Assembly (NCBI GenBank): GCA_022605405.1
Contig: JABYQQ010000002.1
Span: 1,488,001-1,552,000 of the forward strand
Origin: Earliella scabrosa
Lineage: Eukaryota > Basidiomycota > Agaricomycetes > Polyporales > Polyporaceae
Reading direction: 5' to 3'
DNA length: 64,000 nucleotides
Shown: one piece after another, positions 31,476 through 42,317 of the stretch
Position numbering within the stretch: position 1 is the first letter of the stretch
Layout: each line of letters starts with the position of its first letter
The notes under the pieces: model-generated
The model's database searches: none
Seen by the model: the letters and a program-made list of their open reading frames with translations, nothing else
Told to the model about the DNA's origin: nothing
Position numbers and translations under genes: made by a program

Positions 31476-33363
31476 TCACTCTCTTTGGGAACCAGTCCTC
31501 CAGGGATTATGCGACAACGCCAGCCGGTCGTCTGGGCGGCATTCCAACACTAGATCCTCCGATCCTTCAAGGACGAACCACGCGTCTTGGCTACGTGCAA
31601 ACATCTCCAAGATCGTGTTCCTGTCTAGCTGCGGTGCATCATCACCGTCCCAATCACTCCCTTCGCCGTCGACCCAATCATCCGAGGCGACCGAGTTGTC
31701 GGAATCCGGATCCGACACGAGCGAGGTCGTCTCCTCAGCCTCATCGGACCCATCGCAGTCCGAAGCCGGCTCAGGACAGCCATACTCCTCGTCAACGACA
31801 TCATCATACTCGATCTTCCAGCTCCGATATTCCGGCGGGATAAAGTTCATCGACTCGTCCTCAGCCCAGGGCACGCCCCCGCACGCGCACTTGAACATCG
31901 CGTACGGCCAGCGGTCAGGCAGCAGCGCCCACGCCGTCTGCACCACCCGCGCCCCCGGCAGCGTGTGGACACGCCACTCCCCCGGCTGTACGCTCCCAGG
32001 CGGGAGCAGGCGCGGAAGGTCGGGGATCTCGATCGGCCCGAGCAGACGCACCGCGCACCCAGGTGTGACGGTGCTCTCGCCGAGGACGCGACGGACGCGC
32101 GCGAGCTGGTCAGCGCATTCCGTGTCCCACTGGACGTACCAAGCCCCGATGTTCTGGCCCCAGACATCCAGGTAGCGCAGTGCGGGCGCGGTGATGGTCA
32201 CGGGGTTGGTGAGCGTCTGGGGGAGGACGAGGTGGACGAGGGCGGGACAGAGGTCGGCGAGGGCTTCAAAGCGCATGCGGAAGGTCCAAGAGTGGGAGTG
32301 GGAGTGGAGGTGGAGGTAGCGGAGCGCGCGGCCGTGTGTGCGCAGAAGGTGTTCCGGGTCACGTTCGGTATCGAGGACCGTCAGGGCCTGAAGTAGGGGC
32401 AGGCGGAGCTTTATCCGGACGTACTCTATGACCGCTTCCTGACTGTCGTTGATGGTGAGATCCTCGAGAACAGGAAGCGACACAGGCTCGAGGTGTGCGT
32501 AGCGGCTTCGAATCGAGAAGTCGAAGGTGAGGGTCCCTAGATCGAGCGAGCGAAGGTGGGATGCGTGCGAGAGGAGACGGTGGATGGATGGGAGGAGGGT
32601 AGATGGGAAGGTTGAAGTGAGCTCGAGGTGCTGCAGCCGAGATGCGAGCCTGTCGCACAAGGCGGTGGTTTCGCCTTGCCGAGGGAACATCCACGCAGGG
32701 TTGAGCGCATCTCGGGGATTGGGGACGTCTAGAGGACCGTCGCAATAAGGGATGCCCGGTACAGCCCGGAAGACAAAACGCTTCAGCATGGTGCAGCACG
32801 AAAAGACAAACTCGAGGTCTTCCTGGACAACCTCAGTGCACATCGGCAGCACGGCAAGACGGTCGATGCGGATGGTCTTGACAAGAGCAGCGTGATTACT
32901 GCCCGCTGAGCGGAATGTGCGGGCGAGGGCGACGATTTGGCCCATACGGCGGAGGACGATGTCCTCGTATAGCACTTCCGTTGCAGGCCCGAACCATGCT
33001 TTGCAGACGAGGGCGCGCGATTTCTGCGTGTGTACGGTCTCGAGCCAGGGATTGTGCCGACCAAGTCTCAGTGAGACATCCACACTATATTCGGGTGGTG
33101 TCCAGCGGAAGATGTTGAGCAGAACCTCCGGGGACAGCGAGGCGCACTTGCTGCCCATGAGACTTTGTCGGAGTTGCTGGATCGCACCACTTCGTCAGTT
33201 GACATTTCTACAACATCAGCATTGAAGATGGACTTGCGGTGTTTTCGTCAGAGAATCGTGCTAGTTCGCCGCGCAATTGTGCATTTGTTCTCTCCAGCGC
33301 CGCGATCCTGGCAAGAAATGCTGCTCTTTCGTCCTGCAGATCTGAGCTATCGATCGACATCAT
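31476..33363 (-). CDS. F-box/LRR protein, family copy B
   Basis: Exons 33363-33238 and 33176-31476, 608 residues. Exon 1 encodes a short coiled coil (ERAAFLARIAALERTNAQLR). The intron starts with GC (GCAAGT) instead of GT and ends CAG, and the join is in phase. Exon 2 begins QLRQSLMGSKCASLSPEVLLN, an F-box-like segment. It continues through LRRs (HLRSLDLGT, VLEDLTINDSQ, LQALTVLDTE, LVHLVLPQTL), IPDLPRLLPPGSVQPGEWRVH, VVQTAWALLPDRWPYAMF, an acidic linker and LDRNTILEMFARSQDAWFVLEG. It is a probable SCF adaptor. Its sister is copy A, whose first exon is broken. B therefore shows the ancestral structure of this pair. Confidence 0.82.
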
Positions 33364-34254
33364 GAGCGCAGCTTGTATGCTGTCATTCGACCGAGAGTAT
33401 ACTTGCTCAAAACGGCGGTGGTACAGTAGCAGGAGAAACTACGATTGGAATGCGCTTAGTCAGCACCTAATCTACGGTGCTTCTCCGGCCCGAGCGCCGC
33501 CGACCACAAGTCCCGCCGCTCGAGAAGAGCGGCGTGTTGAAGGACCGTCTATCCCCCCCTCAGTAGGTCCCATCGTCTGCCTAGGGGAGACAAGAGCGGC
33601 GTACTAGTAGAAGCATGTGGACTTACTGCAGCTAGCTGCTCTCCGAGTCCATGTGCGAGGTCGAGGGATTCGGTTTGCAGCAACGTACGGCTCCAGTCAG
33701 GCTCGCGGAGCCAGTGACCGAGACGAGGGTAGAGCCTGAGCAGGAGGATCAGAGCCCTCACGCCCGGCGAGCAGCTCCGACTACTATCAGTCCGAGAAAC
33801 GGTATGTCCTAGTCGAACAAGGATAGTACAAGGATTCGATTATAGGCCTGGCGAATGTGCGCGTATATACTGCCCGCTCAGACTTGACGAACTCCGGTGA
33901 ATTTTACGTGATGGGGGAAACAGTCAATCGTCCCGTTTGCACTGATATGCCAAAACAGAGCGCCCATAGCGGCTGAATCTGCGCTGCACGACTTCGGGAA
34001 GGCGGCCGTAAGACCATGCCTGCGAGACACCAACCCGCAGGTGGTGGCCTATCGAAGGTGGATGCCCGCTGGCCATCCGTCCTGATTGATGCTCCAGTCC
34101 GAACCCGCCGGACGACGATGTCTGAACACGACAAACTTGAACCGCCCCCTCCGAGGTGCGTCCTGCTGCGTTGCGGTCGTGGTCCGGCTCGAGCTCGAGA
34201 CCACCGTGATCGTCGAGCGAAGTTCCCGTTGGAAATCCGTGGGCTCGCACTTCT
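33364..34254. other. Gene-free stretch upstream of F-box B
   Basis: No supported gene. A minus-strand open frame at 33549-33761 has a protein-like piece (LLQTESLDLAHGLGEQLAA) but no start or partner exons. GTCCGAACCCGCCGGACGACGATGTCTG-type sequence at 34096-34124 recurs at 34751-34779 as a diverged direct repeat. Confidence 0.4.
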
Positions 34255-34740
34255 GACGCTGCTGGACTCGCAAGCTGATGCTGAGTCGGAGGAAGACGAA
34301 TCACGATGAGGGAACTGATTCTGAAGATCTTCGGCGGGGAGCGCGGGGAAGGACGATGAATGACGACGATGGATGTTGGGATCAATGCGGCGTCTTCGGC
34401 CATGCAGATCTCGCAGTAGTAGCTTCGGTCAGGCCACAAACGCATCGCGCGAAGTCGCCAACGCTCACCAGACGGGTACATAGACGTACATGCGTCATAC
34501 GTTCATCAATGCATGGGGGGACGGCGTATCCTGATATGATTGCTCCCCGACTCGGAGCGACCCTGCCATCTTCGCGGTTCTGTGGTTACCAGTACATAGC
34601 GTGGCGCTGTACAGCCGCTTCGACCTGGCATGACTAGTACTGCGACTCTGCGAACCGTGTGACCGCGGTGGGAGACAGACTGACGTATGTATGGTGCGTG
34701 CCCTGTGCGATGCTCGTCCTTCAGTGATCCGTCGTGCTGA
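34255..34740 (+). pseudogene. Degenerate duplicate of the DUS1 3' end and downstream flank
   Basis: About 34261-34425 aligns with 30950-31108 of DUS1. Shared words include GGAGGAAGACGA/GGAGGAAGACAG, the identical CTGATTCTGAAGATC, AGCGCGGGG, ATGACGACG and GTAGTAGCT around the DUS1 stop. The alignment continues into flank: GCTCCCCGA.. at 34541 matches 31222, and GCAGACTGACGT-like sequence at 34676 matches 31347. The copy has indels and no usable frame. The rest of DUS1 is not seen here. Confidence 0.65.
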
Positions 34741-36563
34741 TAGATGCTTTTGTCCAAACCCGCCGCACGACGATATCTGTCGACGGAAAACCGAGCTGCG
34801 TTCTGCTGTGTTGCGCGTAGTATGTTCCGAGTCGAGCCCGCGCTCCGTTCCCGCGCACGCCGGATCGTCTCGGGCCTCGGTGACGACCCGCCACAAACCA
34901 GACGTGTCTCGTTTGTCGGGAGGCTGAAGTGTCGAGTTTCTAGCAACAGTCGTTTCTTTGTCCCGACGGTCGCTGGCGACCGACCCGGCGGCCTGCGGGA
35001 CCGTGCGGTTCCTAGTACGAGCCTGGCGAGCCCGGCGAAGTTGTGATCGACGATCGAGGAAGGTGGCGTACGGTACCGCGTGCACGCTGCGCGCTCGAGG
35101 ACGACACGATCTATTGGGCCTCAGCCTGCCTCAGCCTCGATGTGTGTTAGACTTGTGGAAGATATGTTTTGACCGTCGTCCCGCGCACGATAGATCGTGG
35201 AGGTGATGGTGGAGGTGGGTGAACTTGTACGTACATGTTTATTGACCGACGAGGCCGGATGCGCACATCCTTCCCAGCCAGACGCTGCGGGTTCGTATAT
35301 ATCAAACAGGTCGCAGGTCGCAGCCTCGCAGGTCGGACGTCGGACTAGCCGCCATCGCCATCTTTTCATTGCCCGAGAGCTGAAGTAACGGATGGACGGA
35401 CCCGGCGGCAGACCGACGTCCGAGACTCCGAGTGTCTGCGGAGAGAGGAAGAACGGTCCGAGGCGGAGGTGCTCGCGCCTTTTTTGGGAGGAAGAGGTCC
35501 AGGCGTGGCTGCGGGACTTCCATTCGAGGGTAAAGTGGGGCAAGATGCCGCGGCCGGCAGGGAGGCACGGGCTGATGGATCTGGAGATGGCGGGATCACG
35601 GGCGAGGATAAATTACGATGGTGGTGGTGGCGGGGCTGCGCTAGCCAGCCCTTCCGCCGGATGTCTTTGGGGCGCCGTCGACTCGAGCTCCATGCCTTGG
35701 GCTTGGGCTCGAGTGCGCGTGAGGGTATGCATACGGTCGTGAGGGCAACGAATTGCGCGGGACGGGGGCGGCGGAGAGGACGTGCGCAGGGATGGTCGAG
35801 ATGGGCCGCGCAGAGTCGCTGCTTTGTGGAGATTGCAGACGACTGGCGGACGGACGGACGGAGGGCGTGGAGGGCCTCCGCATGGGCGAAGAGAAAGGGC
35901 TGACGTTCCTGACAGATGGTTTAATCTCGCGGCGCCTGCGCTGATGAGCAGTATCTGCTTACGCACGCGTCACAGTCACTCCGAGGCTCCCGTCGGCCTG
36001 CGTCGCTGCACGATTATTGCGAGGCCGAGAGGAAGCTCAGTAGAGACGAATCGTAGGGGTACGGTGATGCTATGCGAGAGCAAAACATGGGCTGCGGCGA
36101 GGCCTGGAGGAGGGACACAGGACGCGCCACACGCCTCCGGTGCCCTGCCATAAAAGGTAAAATGCCGGGCTTGCTTCGGAGAATGTGACGTCTACGTGAC
36201 AGCAGCGGCTGGAGTGTGACATGCGTCGAGTGATGACAAGCGGTCGAACAAAGCAGACGGATTGGGCGAGCCGACGCCAGCCAGCGACCGCCCTGCCTTC
36301 TCTCTTCCCCTCGACGCCCTCCCGACGCCCTCTCCCCTCCGAGCCCTCTGCGCCGTCTTCCTCCTCGTCCACGACCTGCGCACCACCGTCCCCACCCTTC
36401 TTTTGGCGGCCTACTGTGACGATTGCACTCGCCATCCTAGCTCTTTCTCCCCCGTTCTCGCGACAAAGACTACAAAGTCCTGTTCATCCTACCTTTCTTC
36501 CTCCCAACTGCTGGCGACCCACCTCTTCACTCGCACCCGCCCCGGGCACGACCAGCCGCAGCG
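34741..36563. other. Gene-free stretch and G-alpha promoter/leader
   Basis: Contains the second copy (34751-34779) of the direct repeat at 34096-34124. The last about 270 bases before the G-alpha ATG are rich in C and T on the coding strand, as in many highly expressed fungal genes. Long open frames at 35390-35970 overlap on both strands and are judged spurious. Confidence 0.45.
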
Positions 36564-38206
36564 ATGGGCAACTGTGTGTCCGCCCAGGACCGCGAGGCGC
36601 AGTTGCGCTCGCAGGAGATAGATAAGCAGATCGAGGAGGACTCGCGCAAGCTCAAGAAGGAGTGCAAGATCCTCCTCCTCGGCTCAGGCGAGTCGGGCAA
36701 GAGCACGATCGTGAAGCAGATGAAGATCATCCACCAGAACGGCTACACGCCAGACGAGCGCAACGCGTACCGCCAGACGATCTACAAGAACCTGCTCGAC
36801 TCAGCCCACCACATTATCCTCGCCATGCGCAAGCTCGGCATGGACTGCGAGGACCCCGCCAACAGAGCCCGCACAGAGAAGATCCTCGACTACACCATCA
36901 ACCCCGCCCCCACCTTCTACTTCTCCGAGGAGATGGCCCAGGCCATCTTCGACCTCTGGAAGGACCCCGTAATCCCCAAGATCATGGACCATAGCAGCGA
37001 GTTCTACCTCATGGACAGTGCGAGCTAGTGAGTGTTCAGTCCTCTCCCCCTCCCCTCCCCTCCTTCTTGCCCCCCACGGTGAAGGCTTTGCTCGCTGCGG
37101 CGATGTTGTTCGTCGGCTGGGACTGCGACTCGGACTGCGACGATGAGCAATCCATGACATTGTCCGTTGTCCCCCCTCGGAATACCTTCTCCCTACGCTG
37201 CCCATCCACGAGCAACTCTCCTCCCATCCGAGTCCCGCCACGGCGGGCCTGACCTGACGGGCCCTCCATATTGCTCGGCGCCTAACTGCTGAGCGTGTCC
37301 GACACACTCGGCGATGCACGCCACGGAATGCATCGCGTAATGGCACATGCTGACACTGGCCTCTCCTCTAGCTTCTTCACGGAGGCCCTTCGAATAGGGA
37401 CGCCCAACTACATCCCAACAGAGACGGACGTCCTACGAGCGCGAGCGACAAGTCGAGGCATTACCGAGACACGGTTTTCATTAGGGCCATTATCGTGAGT
37501 ATTCATGCCTTCATTTCTTGTTCGGTCCGCCCCCATTCTATCTCCGCCCCTGCACTTCCGCCTGTCACGGGCCTCCGTTTATGAACTTCGACGGCGTTTG
37601 CTGACACATGCCCAGAATACACATGTTCGACGTCGGTGGGCAGCGGTCAGAGCGGAAGAAGTGGATACACTGTTTCGAGAGCGTGACGAGCATCATCTTC
37701 TGTACTGCGCTCAGCGAGTACGATCAGGTCTTGTTGGAGGATCGGAATCAGGTGCGTCATCCATTCAGTCCGAATACGCCGTCATCGCTAACGACTGCGC
37801 TCGTAATGCGTAGAAACGGATGGCGGAGTCGCTCATTCTGTTCGAATCCGTCATCAATTCAAGATGGTTCCTGCGGACATCGATCATCCTCTTCCTGAAC
37901 AAGATCGACGTGTTCAAGAGCAAGCTCCCAAAAGTACCTCTAGAACGATACTTTCCCGAGTACACCGGGGGGCCCGACATCAACAAGGCGGCCAAGTATA
38001 TCTTGTGGCGGTTCATGCAGGCGAATAGGGCAAGGCTGAGCGTGTACCCTCAGTACGTGTCCTCTGAACTCAGTACGGACCGGATGTGCTGACGAACATC
38101 CGACAGTCTAACACAGGCTACGGATACGTCAAATATCCGACTAGTGTTTGCGGCGGTCAAGGAGACAATATTGCAGAATGCGCTGAAAGACTCCGGCATC
38201 CTCTGA
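36564..38206 (+). CDS. Heterotrimeric G-protein alpha subunit
   Basis: Exons 36564-37027, 37372-37494, 37616-37751, 37814-38052 and 38107-38206 join in phase, 353 residues, the normal size. It is a membrane-associated GTPase switch for receptor signalling (mating, nutrient/cAMP). MGNCVS is a myristoylation (Gly2) and palmitoylation (Cys4) site. P-loop GSGESGKST at about 40-48. Switch [14 protein letters not shown], with arginine finger about R179. Switch [14 protein letters not shown], with catalytic Gln about 205. NKID specificity motif, TQATDT base-contact motif, C-terminus ALKDSGIL. There is no Cys four from the end, so it should not be a pertussis-toxin substrate. The sequence resembles the fungal class III (cAMP-linked) group more than class I, but subclass is an inference. 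Intron 1 is long (344 bp). The leader is pyrimidine-rich. Confidence 0.95.
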
Positions 38207-40000
38207 GCTCCCCTTCTCATCGCTGTTCTCGTTCTTCGGTTAGTGAGGAGGGAAGTTTAATGTAGTGTGCTTGTCTCGTCCGGTGCGTCCTCCCCGCGTT
38301 ATCGCCCACACTCGATTACGGCGACGCTGACGACCCCTCCCCTTCCCCTCGCGCGCTCAGGGTCCCCGCATCGCATCCGCATCCGCTCATTTTGTCACGT
38401 CACCGCCACGCCCACGTCTGTCTGTACGCATGCATGTCTCACGTCTCTCGTCTCTCATCTGGCTCCCCGCGTCTCGTCCACGTCCCCGTCCGTCCATCAT
38501 TCATGATCTCGTCGCTTTTTTGTATGTTGTCGCACACACCTCCCCTTGCATCGCCCCTCCGCTGCCCGCTGCCCTTCTCACACGTCGTCGCCGCCCTCCT
38601 CCATCATCCCTCTGCGCTCTGCGGACCTCCCTTCCTCTTCCTCTCCCCTCCTTACTCGCCGCTTCCTCTGTTCGTTTGCAGCTGCGGCACTTTCGTCAGC
38701 TCGGCGCTGCCTTGACGGCCGACCCGCGCGCTCTCCGCTGTCGTCAGGTCCCCATCGCAGGAGGTCCATCGGTCGGTGTCAAGGCTACCTTCCCTTCATC
38801 GGTAATCCATTATACGCCGCCTGCGCCCTTCGCACCTGGAACGTATCAGCTCCGCCTCCGGGGTTGGCTCGCGATGGCCAGCCTCGCGCGCACCCAGCCG
38901 TCGCTGGCGCTCATCCGTCCATCCGGTGCCTCCCCTTCCCGCGCTGCCCATCTTTCAACACTTGCCCTCGCGTTCTTGTTTCAGTCGAAGTCGATGTCAT
39001 AATAGACACTCTGAACCGTCTGGGGTGCCCACATCACGACTCTATCCTTCTGCTTCTGCGGGCCCGCTTCACCTACGCTTCATCTCGTCCCGTTCTCTAT
39101 CCTATCCCCCTGCCCATCCGTCCTCTTGGCGTCGCCGCTGCTGCGCTCCCCTTCGCTCCCCTCGCTCCCCTCCTCCTCCTTCTGCCCTTCTTCTGCGTTT
39201 CGTCCGTCATCCGTCACCTATCTTATTTCCGCACGATCATGACCCGGCCATGGGGCCGCCGCGCCGTCGCACCAGCCAGCCGCCAGCCCGCAGCCTCTCT
39301 CCCTCTCTCCGTCCACGCCCTCCCCCCGCTCACGTCCCTCCATCCCTCCATCCCCACATCCTCACATCTCCACATCCCTATGTATATGCGGGCGCTGGGG
39401 TGCTGGCATGCGACGCGGAGCGTGGTGTACATATAGGCACATATACGTATACGCATACGCATACGCATACGCACACGCACGAGGTGTACAGAGTGTACAC
39501 GTAGTTTTCGACGATGCGTGCGTGCGCCTCTCATCCGTGCTTTCGTTCGTGCTTGGTTCTTGTGCGCGGGTTTGGAGCGTGCGGATCTTACTCTTTTTTG
39601 TTTTCTTCCTTTCTTCGGCCCGTGCTACTTCAGCTTCAGCGTACAACTTATCATCGCATCCGCCACCGCGCCTCGGTCGACCGTCGCCCCACCAGCCGAG
39701 CCTGTCGTCGATCACCACCAGCATCTTTAGTTCCGTTCCTGTGTCCGCGTCTCGGTCTCCACTAGCTTAGGTACACGTATACGTCTACTCGCCCCCGCCG
39801 CACATACATACTTAGTCTAGCCTACTGCCGCGTCCCCTCCTTCCCTCCCTTGCTCCCTTGCTCCCTTCTTCCTCCTGCAGGCCTACGTCCTGGGGCATTA
39901 TCCGACCCGCTCCTTCCCGGATGTACCTCTCCCGCTCCCTCCCTCTCTCCCCCTCTCTCCCCAGTCTGCATCATGCATCCTGCGCGTCTCGGGCAGCACT
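38207..40000 (+). other. Pyrimidine-rich strand-asymmetric region downstream of G-alpha
   Basis: For about 1.8 kb the + strand is dominated by C and T (runs like CCCTCCTTACTCG, TCTCTCCCCCTCTCT), with almost no A/G-rich stretches. Long open frames here are low-complexity Pro/Ser/Leu/Arg and occur in several frames, so they look spurious. It may be an extended 3' UTR, a non-coding transcript or promoter-type DNA. No gene is supported. The remaining 40000-40388 holds nothing clear. Confidence 0.6.
39441..39480. repeat. (ATACGC)n microsatellite
   Basis: About four exact and several near copies of the hexamer ATACGC, grading into ACACGC, sit within the pyrimidine-rich region. A simple-sequence length polymorphism is likely. 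Confidence 0.85.
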
Positions 40001-40388
40001 ACTTGGTGGATGGACTGTGCGCTGTGGAAAATGTAACAGTATCGGACTCGCTCGCTCTCTCTCTCTCTCGAACGGTCGAGGGAGGAATGCAATAGATAAT
40101 CGTTTGGGAAATGGAAACGGACGGAAGGCGGTTTGCTGCGACCATTATGATTGAGACATGGATCATTGTCGATGTTCGAATTCCTGAGGCGGTCCGGACT
40201 GGACGTCATTACACGGGCATGGCGAGAGACAGGCGGCGCGACTGCAGGCTCTATGGATTCTACCGTCTAGTCAACCGTGCTCCCGTGGTTAAGAACACAG
40301 CGAAATGACTAGCTGCCTTGCGCACACATTCGACACATATGCCAGCGTACGTAGTCACCACACTGCACCTCCATGTCAATGCGTCCAA

Positions 40389-42317
40389 CTACCAAGGAGC
40401 AGTGTCTGTCAATAATGGCTGGGGTTCGGGCTCCAGCACGCCGTCGTCGTAGAGGTCCTCGAGCTCATACCACGCGTCCTGGCTGCGCGAGAACATCTCG
40501 AGGATCGTCTCGCGGTCGAGCTGATCGACGGGTGTAATAGTATCGACGGCGTCGGCCGCACGATCCACCAGCAAGTCGTCGACTGCGCCCTCAGACTCGG
40601 ACTCTGGCTCTAGATCTGAGCCATCCGAGCTGGACACGACAGACGTCACGTCCTCTTCCTCCCGGTCCTCGTCTTCGCTCTCCTCCGAGTACACGTTCGG
40701 ATCCCAGTGGCCGCGCGCAGGCGGCCACGGGTCGTCCCCATCGCAGTCTTTGTAATTGCTCGGCACATGGCAATCACACGCGCAGTCCACGTCGCGCGGC
40801 TGGCGGCAGTTGCACCTGCACAAGTGCGCCCGGCGGCGCTCGCGCGCCTCCACCACCCAGTCCGTCTCCCCCCACGCGTCCGCCACCCGCATCTCCGCGT
40901 ACGGCCACCGGTCCACGAGCAGCGCCCACGACGTCTGCACGACGCGTCCGCCCGCGACGCAACCCACGCGCCACGCGCCGGGCGCGACGGTCCCGGGCGG
41001 GAAAAGGCGCGGCAGGTCGGTGGGCGTGCTGCTGTCGGGCGGGCCGAGCACGCGGATGGCGCACCGGTGGGGGCGGACGGTGGTGCGCGCGAGGTTGGTG
41101 CGGATGCGGTGCCACTCGTGCGTCGGGTTGAGGTCGCTCGGGACAGAGGCCCACATGTCGAGGTGCCGCACGGTGGGAGCGGAGATCTTGAGCGGGCCGC
41201 TGAGCGAGCTGGGGAGGACGAGGTGGACGAGCGCGGGGCAGAGCTGGGCGAGCTGGGCGATGCCTGTGGCGACGAACTGGGGGCGGGGGTTGTGGTAAAG
41301 GTGGAGATAGGTTAGCCCGCACCCGTGGGCGCGCAGAAGCGCGGTTGGGAAGGCGGCGATGTCGAGGAGAGTGAGCGAGTGGAGCGCGGGCAGCTGCCAC
41401 TTGGTCTCGACGTAGTCTAGGAAGGCCGGTTGGGCAGCGTCTATGGTGAGGTCTTGCAAGGCGGGGAGCCTGACGGGATCCAGAGCGCCGTGAAATTCCG
41501 CAATATTCGCCTGGATGTCTGCGAGCTTGAGGGTGAGAAGATGAGGTGCGTTGGCAAGGGTTTGATGAATGACCAGGAGCTGGTCAGCGGTGAACGTTCC
41601 GAACAGCTCCAAGTGTCGCAATTGCGAGGCCGTTCGCTCGCGCAGAACTTGACTGGTAGATCCTGGATTAAACAGCCAGGCAGGGTTCACGACGTTGTCA
41701 AAGGCGGCTGAGCTAGAGTCTTCGTCTTCGAGGTGTTGGGGGACGTCACGGAACGCGAAATGCTTCAGCAACGAACATCGTGAGAGTATGAAGTCAAGAT
41801 CCTCCTTGACAACATCGACGCAGGTCGTTAGCACAAGAAGTCGATCTAGCGTGAGGCTCTTGACGAGCCTTATGTGATTGCGGCCTGTTAAGCGCAGTGT
41901 GCGAGCGAACGCGACGATCTGTCCCATGCGGGTGAGGATGACATGCTCGTACAACGCTTCGGTCGCAGAGCCGTTCCAGGATTTGCAGACGAGCGTGAGT
42001 GACTTCTTCGTCCGCACGTTTTCGAGCCAGAGGTTGTTGCGCCCGCCCAGCTTCAAGTTGATTGTACCATCGATGCAGTGAGCGGGCGGGGTTGTATACC
42101 GTAAGATGCTAAGCAGGATCTCGGGAGACACTTGCGACGCAACACAAGGTCTGCGACTCTGCATCCAACGGCGAGATGACGCGATTAATGTGGATACATC
42201 GATATAAATTGAAGGGCTGCGACGTACCGATACCCTGTGCTCTTGCCCGACTTTCGCAGCGAGCTGCCTTTCCAAGACCCCTATCCGAGCACGTAATGCA
42301 GTTGTATCTTCCTCCAT
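40389..42317 (-). CDS. F-box/LRR protein, family copy C
   Basis: Exons 42317-42228 and 42158-40389, 619 residues when spliced. Exon 1 is the family coiled coil (MEEDTTALRARIGVLERQLA). The 69-nt intron (GTACGT/CAG) is stop-free and a multiple of three, so retention would still give one open protein of 642. F-box-like start VSPEILLSILRYTTPPA, then SLTLVCKSWNGSATEALYEHVI. LRRs (QLRHLELFGTFTADQL, HLLTLKLADI, ALQDLTIDAAQ, LVHLVLPSSL). Family block TDLPRLFPPGTVAPGAWRVG, VVQTSWALLVDRWPYAEM. A Cys-rich insert (LCRCNCRQPRDVDCACDC) precedes the acidic linker and LDRETILEMFSRSQDAWYELE. It is a tandem neighbour and near twin of D. Probable SCF substrate adaptor. Confidence 0.82.
   Translation of the reverse strand: MEEDTTALRARIGVLERQLAAKVGQEHRVSVRRSPSIYIDVSTLIASSRRWMQSRRPCVASQVSPEILLSILRYTTPPAHCIDGTINLKLGGRNNLWLENVRTKKSLTLVCKSWNGSATEALYEHVILTRMGQIVAFARTLRLTGRNHIRLVKSLTLDRLLVLTTCVDVVKEDLDFILSRCSLLKHFAFRDVPQHLEDEDSSSAAFDNVVNPAWLFNPGSTSQVLRERTASQLRHLELFGTFTADQLLVIHQTLANAPHLLTLKLADIQANIAEFHGALDPVRLPALQDLTIDAAQPAFLDYVETKWQLPALHSLTLLDIAAFPTALLRAHGCGLTYLHLYHNPRPQFVATGIAQLAQLCPALVHLVLPSSLSGPLKISAPTVRHLDMWASVPSDLNPTHEWHRIRTNLARTTVRPHRCAIRVLGPPDSSTPTDLPRLFPPGTVAPGAWRVGCVAGGRVVQTSWALLVDRWPYAEMRVADAWGETDWVVEARERRRAHLCRCNCRQPRDVDCACDCHVPSNYKDCDGDDPWPPARGHWDPNVYSEESEDEDREEEDVTSVVSSSDGSDLEPESESEGAVDDLLVDRAADAVDTITPVDQLDRETILEMFSRSQDAWYELEDLYDDGVLEPEPQPLLTDTAPW

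Noticed and set aside
35392..35966. Overlapping open frames on both strands upstream of G-alpha
   Set aside because: Arg/Gly/Ser-rich in every frame, no domain, and located in the promoter region of the G-alpha gene.
38430..39504. Several 100-300-residue plus-strand open frames (Pro/Ser/Leu/Arg-rich)
   Set aside because: They overlap in all three frames inside a pyrimidine-biased region that lacks stops for compositional reasons; no domain and no consistent splice structure.
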